Part shown: piece by piece, positions 6,460 to 13,043 of the stretch | Numbering within the stretch: position 1 is the first letter of the stretch | Layout: each line of letters begins with the position of its first letter | Assembly: GCA_001593865.1 (NCBI GenBank) | Contig: LUCB01000007.1 | Location: forward strand, 1-35,229 | DNA length: 35,229 bases | Source of the DNA: Candidatus Bathyarchaeota archaeon B24 | Lineage (GTDB): Archaea; Thermoproteota; CALKCG01; B24 | Reading direction: 5' to 3' | Position numbers and translations under genes: made by a program | The notes under the pieces: generated by a model | What the model was told of the DNA's origin: nothing | The model's input: the letters and a program-made list of their open reading frames with translations, nothing else | The model's database searches: none

Positions 6460-7704
6460 ATGGTTAAAGACCTAGGGCTCGCGGATAAGGGTAGGCTTCA
6501 GATAGAGTGGGCTTCCATGAGGATGCAGGTGTTGGCTAAGATCCGCGAGGAATTCAGCCGCGACAGGCCGTTAGAGGGCTATAGGATATCGGCGTGCCTC
6601 CACGTAACGAAGGAGACCGCGGTCCTGGTTAAAACCCTCATGGCCGGGGGAGCCGAGGTTGCTTTAGCGTCTTCTAACCCCTTATCTTGCCAAGACGAGG
6701 TTGCAGCGGCGTTGGCCGAGGAGGGTGTAAACGTCTACGCGTGGAGGGGTCAGAGCAGGGATGAATACTACGAGTGCATCAGAAAGGCCCTGTCGTACAG
6801 GCCTAAGATAGTTTTGGACGACGGAGCCGACCTGATAGTGACGCTCCATGAAGAGGCTAAACAGCTACTCGACGAGACCATAGGCGGGTGTGAGGAGACG
6901 ACCACAGGTGTCTTAAGGTTGAAAGCCATGGAAAGGTCTGGGATACTTAGGATCCCCATCATAGCGGTGAACAACGCCCAGACCAAATGGGACTTCGACA
7001 ACGTTTACGGAACAGGTCAGAGCGTGATAGACGGCATACTCAGAGCTACGAATATGCTACTAGCCGGTAGAACCATAGTCGTAGCGGGTTACGGACACTG
7101 CGGTAAGGGGATAGCCTACAGGGCCCGAGGTATGGGAGCCCACGTCATAGTGACGGAGGTAGACCCGATAAAGGCCTTGAGGGCTGTTATGGATGGGTTC
7201 AGGGTCATGCCTATGGCGGAGGCCGCTAAGGAGGGGGATATCTTCATCACGGCCACGGGTGACGTAGACGTCATAAGGGCGGAGCATATGGTGGTTATGA
7301 AGGACGGAGCCGTCATGTGTAACGCAGGACACTTCAACGTGGAGGTATCGCTTAAAGACCTCGAGGAGCTCTCCGTCTCGAAGCGTAAGATCAGGGATAA
7401 CCTAGAAGAGTATAGGCTTAAGGACGGAAGACGGCTGTATCTCATAGCCGAGGGGAGGCTTGTAAACCTCGTGGCGGCCGAGGGTCATCCGAGCGAGGTC
7501 ATGGACATGTCATTCGCAAACCAAGCCCTGTCGGTTAGATACCTAGTCGAGAAGGGAGGGCTTCTTAAGCCGTCGGTGTACGACGTGCCTTTAGAGATCG
7601 ACAGGAGGGTGGCGGAGCTCAAGCTTGAGACCATGGGTATAAGGATAGATAAGCTCACGGAGAGACAGAGGAGGTACCTAGAGAGCTACGGGGTCGGAAC
7701 CTAG
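6460..7704 (+). CDS. ahcY: S-adenosylhomocysteine hydrolase
   Basis: Catalyses reversible hydrolysis of S-adenosylhomocysteine to homocysteine and adenosine with bound NAD, clearing a methylation by-product. The protein shows the family's block order: [30 protein letters not shown], the dyad region [10 protein letters not shown], the lysine-containing [19 protein letters not shown], the NAD-binding [13 protein letters not shown], and [10 protein letters not shown] and [18 protein letters not shown] 6460 (414 residues) is preferred because GAGGGA lies five bases ahead and the family normally begins near VKDLGLA; TTG 6448 is the upstream option. Its product homocysteine is also the product of the divergent DUF39 system. 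MarC follows after 11 bases. Confidence 0.95.
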   Translation: MVKDLGLADKGRLQIEWASMRMQVLAKIREEFSRDRPLEGYRISACLHVTKETAVLVKTLMAGGAEVALASSNPLSCQDEVAAALAEEGVNVYAWRGQSRDEYYECIRKALSYRPKIVLDDGADLIVTLHEEAKQLLDETIGGCEETTTGVLRLKAMERSGILRIPIIAVNNAQTKWDFDNVYGTGQSVIDGILRATNMLLAGRTIVVAGYGHCGKGIAYRARGMGAHVIVTEVDPIKALRAVMDGFRVMPMAEAAKEGDIFITATGDVDVIRAEHMVVMKDGAVMCNAGHFNVEVSLKDLEELSVSKRKIRDNLEEYRLKDGRRLYLIAEGRLVNLVAAEGHPSEVMDMSFANQALSVRYLVEKGGLLKPSVYDVPLEIDRRVAELKLETMGIRIDKLTERQRRYLESYGVGT

Positions 7705-7715
7705 GTGTCCGAGCC

Positions 7716-8318
7716 TTGGACGGCCTAGTCGCTCTAGGAGGGTTCGCGGAAGCCCTTGTAAGCCTATTCATAGTTATAGACCCCATAGGGAACATACCGC
7801 TCTTCCTAACTTTGACCAAAGACATGGATTCCGGTGAGAGACGGAGGGTCTTCAAGACGGCTGTTCTAACGTCTATAGCCTTGCTCCTGATACTCGCCCT
7901 GTTGGGTCGTCAAATACTCATGTTTTTCAACATTTCTCTAGGCGAGTTCATGATAGCCGGAGGGATCCTACTCATGATAATAGCGGTTAAGATCCTGCTC
8001 GGAGGCTGGAGGGAGGAGGGGCCTCCTGAAAGCGTAGGAGCCGTACCTCTGGCCTGCCCGCTCATAGTCGGACCCGGCGCCGTGACGACGACCATAGTCC
8101 TCATAGGAACCGTCGGGTTCGTCAACACTCTGCTAGCCGTCGTGGTCAACCTATCGCTCGTATGGCTTGTCTTGAGGTTTATCGAGCCTATAAACCGTTT
8201 CCTAGGGAGAGCCGGTTCGGAGGTTATCGCCAGGGTTATGGCGATCCTTATAGCCTCTATAGCCGTGGGCTACGTTTTCAGAGGACTCTCGACCTTAGAA
8301 AAGACTGGGTTCTTCTAA
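7716..8318 (+). CDS. MarC-family integral membrane protein
   Basis: A 200-residue membrane protein of the MarC/UPF0056 family with about six hydrophobic segments. Landmarks are the N-terminal FIVIDPIGNIPLFLTLT, FMIAGGILLMIIAVKIL, and the conserved ACPLIVGPGAVTTTIVL. The family was named for an E. coli locus near marRAB but has no confirmed transport substrate or drug-resistance role. The start is TTG 7716, 11 bases after the TAG of the S-adenosylhomocysteine hydrolase gene, so the two are probably co-transcribed. Its 3' end overlaps the convergent GfcR-like gene by 41 bases; both C-termini look intact, so the overlap is real coding on both strands. Confidence 0.88.
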   Translation: MDGLVALGGFAEALVSLFIVIDPIGNIPLFLTLTKDMDSGERRRVFKTAVLTSIALLLILALLGRQILMFFNISLGEFMIAGGILLMIIAVKILLGGWREEGPPESVGAVPLACPLIVGPGAVTTTIVLIGTVGFVNTLLAVVVNLSLVWLVLRFIEPINRFLGRAGSEVIARVMAILIASIAVGYVFRGLSTLEKTGFF

Positions 8319-9066
8319 CGTCTACCGGCTTGATCCTCTCCGGAACTACCCTCACAACCGTTTCGAACTTGCATCCCGGTGGTATGCTCAACCTCCTCTC
8401 AAACTCGTCACCTATAGCGACGAGGGCGTAGATCCCCGTGACCTCAGCCTTACATTTATGGACTAGGTCTATGAGCGCCCTCTGGGTTTCCCCGGTCCTT
8501 ATCACGTCGTCCACTATCAGAACGCTGTCGTTCTTCTTTATCGAGTCCTTAGGTATGTATAGGGTCACCATCATACCGGTGCCTTTTGGCACATAAGTCT
8601 CCTCGACGAACTCCTTCACACCCACCTCCTTACTCCTCTTAGCTATGACAAGGTTGACGTTTATGGCTTGAGCGACCATGGTCGCTAACGGGATACCGTC
8701 GACAGCGGCGGTTAAGACCTTTGTGATCCTCCTACCGGCGAACCTGGCTAAGGCGTCCTGAGAGGCGAGGTGTAGGATAGAGCTGTTCCCGATTATGTTT
8801 GTGTTGTCGAAGTACCCGTCGTTGTTGAACTTTATCTTCTCCCACAGCTCCTTCTCTAGACCCACTATCGGGTTGAGGGTTTTCCATATCGCCCTAGCCC
8901 GGTCCGTGCTAGGTAGGACATGACCCTTCACGTAACGGCTCAGGACCGTTATCTGCAGACCAACCATCTGAGATAGCTCCCTATACGTGAACCGGCTCTT
9001 AGCTATCCTGAGCAGGTCGACCGTCATCATCCTGAACTTTAGATCCTGGATGTGGCTTATACTCAT
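8278..9066 (-). CDS. gfcR: GfcR-type regulator: HTH plus phosphoribosyltransferase-like domain
   Basis: Residues about 15-60 form a helix-turn-helix (FTYRELSQMVGLQITVLSRYV), and residues about 85-255 a type I phosphoribosyltransferase fold with the PRPP-binding loop VLIVDDVIRTGET (182-194). This matches archaeal GfcR, first studied in Haloferax as an activator of sugar catabolic genes, and often misnamed orotate phosphoribosyltransferase. It probably binds a phosphorylated sugar or PRPP-like effector and controls transcription rather than making nucleotides. The 262-residue length is usual. A TATA box (minus strand TTATATACAT, 9101-9110) is flanked by an inverted repeat that may mediate self-control. 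The C-terminus overlaps MarC by 41 bases. Confidence 0.85.
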   Translation of the reverse strand: MSISHIQDLKFRMMTVDLLRIAKSRFTYRELSQMVGLQITVLSRYVKGHVLPSTDRARAIWKTLNPIVGLEKELWEKIKFNNDGYFDNTNIIGNSSILHLASQDALARFAGRRITKVLTAAVDGIPLATMVAQAINVNLVIAKRSKEVGVKEFVEETYVPKGTGMMVTLYIPKDSIKKNDSVLIVDDVIRTGETQRALIDLVHKCKAEVTGIYALVAIGDEFERRLSIPPGCKFETVVRVVPERIKPVDVRRTQSFLRSRVL

Positions 9067-9076
9067 AGCTAACCCA

Positions 9077-9120
9077 CCGGGATCAGGATGATACCCAGGT
9101 ATGTATATAAGTAATCCCGG
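9077..9120. promoter_or_regulatory. Inverted repeat around the TATA box of the gfcR-like gene
   Basis: CCGGGAT (9077-9083) and ATCCCGG (9114-9120) are exact complements on either side of the TATA-like ATGTATATAA (9101-9110). The inner half-site would cover the expected transcript start near 9080. A second imperfect palindrome, GGGATCA-GGA-TGATACCC (9079-9096), overlaps it. The gene behind this promoter encodes an HTH regulator, so autoregulation is the simple inference. Confidence 0.5.
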
Positions 9121-9160
9121 ATAAAATTCTAGTTTTAGAGGTTGAGATTTTTCCTATTAG

Positions 9161-9859
9161 CTATCTGAAAACCGGGTATTCTACGCCGCTCCTATGGAAC
9201 AGGATGTACTCCAGCACCCTGAGAGCCATCCTCAAGACCTCAGAAAATCGTAGTTTTCCATCGGAAAGCCATCTTCTAGTACTATTATACACCGTTATGT
9301 GCTTAGGGTAGTGCACTTTCACGATCCTGGAGACCTTCCATAGGAAATCCAAGTCCTCACCGTATACAAGCCTTCTGTCGAACCCGCCAAGCCTTCTAAA
9401 AACGGTCTTATCCACGGCTAGACCCATGTAACACGGGTTGGTGAGCCGTAGCCTACACAAAATCCATCCTAACGTATAACCTATTCTCGCGAACAAAAAT
9501 CCGCTGTGTTCAAGGGGCTCAGGGCGGAAGACCATACATTTAACACCCTTCTTAACCATCTCTATGACGTCTTCTATGAACCCCCTAGGCACCACGGTAT
9601 CGGCGTCTAGGAAAAGGATAAAACGGCCTTTAGCACGCGAAGCCCCTATGTTCCTAGCCTCGGCTATGTTGGAGCGTTTAACCAGAACCTCAGCCCCTAG
9701 CCGGCGGGCGACCTCTACGGTCCTATCCACGCTACAGCCGTCGACCACAATGACCTCATAGACATCCTTAGGAGCCTGCGCCATAAGAGACCTCAGAAGC
9801 CTAGGTAGATACTTCTCCTCGTTCAAGGTCGGTATGACTATCGACAGTAGAGGCCCCAC
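9161..9859 (-). CDS. Family 2 glycosyltransferase
   Basis: A 232-residue GT-A fold glycosyltransferase of family 2. It has the N-terminal SIVIPTLNEEKYLPRLL, the nucleotide-binding VIVVDGCSVDRTVEVA, the D-x-D metal site in LFLDADTVV (D85-A-D87), and a late GGFDRRLVYGEDLDFLWKV catalytic region. It presumably transfers a sugar from a nucleotide or lipid donor at the inner membrane face; there is no strong transmembrane segment apart from weak hydrophobicity around FARIGYTLGWILC. The GTG start at 9859 is in the same frame as the upstream radical SAM gene, six codons after that gene's TAG. The two are probably one operon. Donor and acceptor cannot be named. Confidence 0.85.
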   Translation of the reverse strand: MGPLLSIVIPTLNEEKYLPRLLRSLMAQAPKDVYEVIVVDGCSVDRTVEVARRLGAEVLVKRSNIAEARNIGASRAKGRFILFLDADTVVPRGFIEDVIEMVKKGVKCMVFRPEPLEHSGFLFARIGYTLGWILCRLRLTNPCYMGLAVDKTVFRRLGGFDRRLVYGEDLDFLWKVSRIVKVHYPKHITVYNSTRRWLSDGKLRFSEVLRMALRVLEYILFHRSGVEYPVFR

Positions 9860-9874
9860 CTTAGACAGCCCCTT

Positions 9875-10882
9875 CTACACGTACTTAAGAACCCCTCTGA
9901 CCAAGTCTGAGGAGAGGCTTCTATAGCTCATCGATATGAGCGTCGTACACTGGGATAGGCAGCCCCTACACTTATCCAAGGCCTTGATGGCTTTAACCCT
10001 AGCCTCGCTTGCCCAGATCTCCTCCAGAGAGGTTTCGACTATGTTCCCCATCACGCTGTCCCTCACGGCGTTGCATGCAAGCAGCGTACCGTCTGGGTCT
10101 ACCATGGCATAGAGAACACCGGCGTCGCATATCTTAGCCATCTCGCCTCTGAAGTAGCTTTCAACGGTTCTGATATAGTACTCCGTGGGAGCCACGTAAG
10201 CCGGGTTTTCCCGTTTGAGCTCTAGAAGCTCCTCGACGAGACGGCTGACCTTTTCAAGGCTGGGCTTAAGATCCTTAGGAGCGGGATACGGCATGACTGG
10301 TTGGAAAGACACGAAATCTACGAGCCCTATGAGGCTTTTGAAAAGCGGAACTACCTCATCTATGTTGGAGGAGTATATGGTGAGGTCTATACCAGTCTTC
10401 ACACCCGTCTTCTTCAACGCGTTTAAAGCCCGCATAACTCTCCTGTAGGTCCCTGGGACACCCCTGGTCGAGTCGTGGGTGGGTTCAAACCCGTCCAGCG
10501 ACACGTTCACAAGGTCGAACACACGGCTTAACCGTATAGCCCTATCCTCCGTTATCAACGTGCCGTTCGTGCTCAGTATCGTGTAGACACCGCGGTCTCT
10601 AGCCTCCCCCGCCAGAGCCTCAAGGTCCTTCCTGAGGGTGGGCTCTCCGCCTGAGAAGTCTATGGCCACCACTCCAAAGTCCGCTAGCCGACGTATCGCT
10701 TTAAGGGCGTCCTCGGTCCCCAGCTCCCTCATACGTCGCCTCCACCAGCCGCAGAAGACGCATCGGAGGTTGCAGCGGGCGGTGCAACAGTAGACTACGT
10801 AACCCAGCCTAGGCTTTCCAAGCTTAAACCTGAGGTAGGACTTTAAAGCACGATACGCCGTCTTCAGCCTCAAGCCACTCAT
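9875..10882 (-). CDS. Radical SAM enzyme with SPASM-like C-terminus
   Basis: A 335-residue radical SAM protein. The 4Fe-4S motif C-x3-C-x2-C is C37, C41, C44 (ARCNLRCVFC). Further landmarks are FSGGEPTLRKDLE (GGE motif), ILSTNGTLITED and VNVSLDGFEPTHDSTRG. The C-terminal quarter carries CDAGVLYAMVDPDGTLLACN and CRGCLSQC, typical of SPASM/twitch proteins that bind auxiliary clusters and act on peptides, cofactors or lipids. The exact reaction cannot be read from sequence; related archaeal proteins include tetraether-lipid, heme-pathway and peptide-modifying enzymes. It precedes the family 2 glycosyltransferase by 15 bases in the same frame, hinting at work on a shared glycolipid or surface product. 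Confidence 0.85.
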   Translation of the reverse strand: MSGLRLKTAYRALKSYLRFKLGKPRLGYVVYCCTARCNLRCVFCGWWRRRMRELGTEDALKAIRRLADFGVVAIDFSGGEPTLRKDLEALAGEARDRGVYTILSTNGTLITEDRAIRLSRVFDLVNVSLDGFEPTHDSTRGVPGTYRRVMRALNALKKTGVKTGIDLTIYSSNIDEVVPLFKSLIGLVDFVSFQPVMPYPAPKDLKPSLEKVSRLVEELLELKRENPAYVAPTEYYIRTVESYFRGEMAKICDAGVLYAMVDPDGTLLACNAVRDSVMGNIVETSLEEIWASEARVKAIKALDKCRGCLSQCTTLISMSYRSLSSDLVRGVLKYV

Positions 10883-10956
10883 CTAGGGCAGCTCCATCCT
10901 AGAAACTTGATAGAAGAGCCTTTTAAGCGTTCTAAACAGACGATAGACATGGAAGA

Positions 10957-11700
10957 CTATAGGGGTAGTTTAAGCAACTTAATAGCGTTCTGAGTAGTCT
11001 TCTCGGCGACCTCCTCTACCGGCACCTTTTTGATCGCGGACACGGCCTCGAGGGTCTTCACTATGAACGACGGGTCCGACTTAACACCCCTGTATACTAC
11101 GGGGCAGTCCGTCTCCAGGAGCATCCGGTCTAAGGGAGCTATCTCGACCGCTTTTATGTGGTAGCGGCTGTACTGGGCGGCAGGCGTCGCGGATATGTAG
11201 TAGCCCGAGTTCAGGATATCCTCCAACACCTCTTCAGGACCGCTGTACCAGTGGAAGACCGCGTCCTCTACACCGACGGATTCGACTATCTCGAACGCCT
11301 CAGCCCATGCACCCCTAGAATGGATCAAAAGGGGTTTACGGTTCCTCTTGGCGAACTCTGCAACCCTTCTGAAAACCTTAACCTGAAGCTCCTTATCGGC
11401 TTTGATCCAGAAATCCAACCCGACCTCGCCGATAGCGACTACATCGTCTACCCGTCTCTCCATGAGCCTGAAGTTCTCCTCCACCATCTCAGGTTTTGAA
11501 GATATATTCCATGGATGAGCCCCTAGGGCGGGGTACACGTATCCCGAATACTCCTCGGCTATGGATAGGGTCTTCATGTTCGTTTCGAGGGAAGCCCCCA
11601 CGGCGACGATGGCGACTACTCCGACCCGTTTAGCTCTGCTTATAACTGGTTTTAAATCGTCGAACTCGTCTAGATGGGCGTGACTATCGACAAGCCTCAT
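10957..11700 (-). CDS. TatD-family metal-dependent hydrolase
   Basis: A 247-residue TIM-barrel hydrolase of the TatD DNase family. The metal ligands are visible in order: DSHAHLD near the N-terminus, the glutamate in AIGEVGLDFW, the histidines in LLIHSRG and VFHWYSG, and the aspartate in LLETDCP. Members act as 3'-5' deoxyribonucleases or related phosphoesterases in DNA repair. It lies 47 bases downstream of the RFC large subunit gene on the same strand and so may share its transcript, which would suit a repair function. The family assignment is sure; substrate is not. Confidence 0.88.
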   Translation of the reverse strand: MRLVDSHAHLDEFDDLKPVISRAKRVGVVAIVAVGASLETNMKTLSIAEEYSGYVYPALGAHPWNISSKPEMVEENFRLMERRVDDVVAIGEVGLDFWIKADKELQVKVFRRVAEFAKRNRKPLLIHSRGAWAEAFEIVESVGVEDAVFHWYSGPEEVLEDILNSGYYISATPAAQYSRYHIKAVEIAPLDRMLLETDCPVVYRGVKSDPSFIVKTLEAVSAIKKVPVEEVAEKTTQNAIKLLKLPL

Positions 11701-11747
11701 GAAACCGTGTAAAAAGAAACAGCCTATATACTATTTAAGACTTTTAC

Positions 11748-13040
11748 CTAACGTCTACGTCTTCTATACCTCGCACCAGACCTTCTAGACCTGTAAGACC
11801 TAGCCGAGGAAGTTACGGTCGGCTCCACACCGCTGAGAAGATTCAGCTCCTCATCCGTCAGCTCGAAGCCCTCGGCGATCTTCTTAGCCATCTCCGGGTT
11901 CGACCTAGCGATCACCCTGAGATATGGTATATGCGTCCTCAGGGCTTTTACGCGGGACGTATGGGTCTTAGAACCCACTTTACCGGCTAACTGGTTAAGA
12001 AGAGCCCTCCTAGCTTTAAGGGTGCTCAGAAGCCTGATCCTCGACGGAAACTTGAAAGGCGCCCATCCAGGCCGGCTACGTTTCCTAGCGGCGGCTACCC
12101 CGGCGGTCATAAGCTCCAGGGCGTAGCTCAGAAGCTTCCAGTTCTGCGTACGCTTGACCCTAGCAAGGAACAGGTCGGCTAAAGCCAGGTTCTCCAGGGC
12201 TTCGGCTACGTCCTCTGGGTCGTTGAAGTGTCTAAGAGTGTTCTCGTAAACCCATTCGAAAAACATCTCAGGGTCCATATCCACCATGTTTATGGCGGTC
12301 TTAGCCGTCGTAGAGGTTCTGGCGTAGAATACACGCTTCAACGCGTCGAATATGGGGAACAGCCTATCCCTAGCCGCTAGCCAAGCCACGTCTTCTACCG
12401 TTACACGCTTACGGCCATAGGACACCGTCTGCAAGTCGTTGACAGCCGACCTCATATCGCCCTCAGACATCTTGGCGATCATCTTCAACGCCTTCTCGTC
12501 GGCCTCGACCCCCTCAAGCATGCATATTCGCTTAAGATGCTTGACTATATCCCTGACGCCGAGCCTCTTGAACTCGATGAGTTCACATGCACTTCTCAGG
12601 ACCGAGAATCTAGGCTGCCATACGTCGTTGGCCACGAGGATCATCGGGTTTCTCGTCTCTCTTATAACCTTCAGTAGAGCCGCAAGGCCACCTGTGTCTT
12701 CGCCAGCTATACCGTCGACCTCGTCTATCAGTATTATACGTCTACCCCGGCCGTAGAGCGTACCCTGCACGGCCGCCCTACCGGCGACCCTCGCGACCGC
12801 GCTCGCCGTCCTCCAGTCGCTAGCGTTCATCTCCACTAGGTCGTAGTCGAACATCCTAGCCAGTATCAGGGCAAGCGTCGTCTTACCTACACCGGGAGGC
12901 CCGTATAGGAGCGCAGCCTTCTTCCCTCTGAGACCCCAGTTTTTAAGCCACCTGATAACCTTGTCTACGGCTTCACGGTTACCCACATACTCATCCAGCG
13001 TCCGAGGCCTATACTTCTCCACCCACGGTATGTCGGGCAA
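11748..13040 (-). CDS. rfcL: Replication factor C large subunit
   Basis: The clamp-loader large subunit, which with RFC small subunits opens PCNA and loads it onto primed DNA. The 430-residue AAA+ protein begins with IPWVEKYRPRTLDEYVGN (RFC box), Walker A GPPGVGKTT (about 47-55), MNASDWRT, Walker B RIILIDEVDG (about 101-110), and a sensor 1 region MILVANDVW, followed by the helical collar. The last 20 residues are very basic (arginine and serine rich) and I see no PIP-box there, unlike many archaeal RfcL. The start lies three bases after the rfcS stop, so the two are one operon. Confidence 0.95.
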   Translation of the reverse strand: MPDIPWVEKYRPRTLDEYVGNREAVDKVIRWLKNWGLRGKKAALLYGPPGVGKTTLALILARMFDYDLVEMNASDWRTASAVARVAGRAAVQGTLYGRGRRIILIDEVDGIAGEDTGGLAALLKVIRETRNPMILVANDVWQPRFSVLRSACELIEFKRLGVRDIVKHLKRICMLEGVEADEKALKMIAKMSEGDMRSAVNDLQTVSYGRKRVTVEDVAWLAARDRLFPIFDALKRVFYARTSTTAKTAINMVDMDPEMFFEWVYENTLRHFNDPEDVAEALENLALADLFLARVKRTQNWKLLSYALELMTAGVAAARKRSRPGWAPFKFPSRIRLLSTLKARRALLNQLAGKVGSKTHTSRVKALRTHIPYLRVIARSNPEMAKKIAEGFELTDEELNLLSGVEPTVTSSARSYRSRRSGARYRRRRR

Positions 13041-13043
13041 GAC

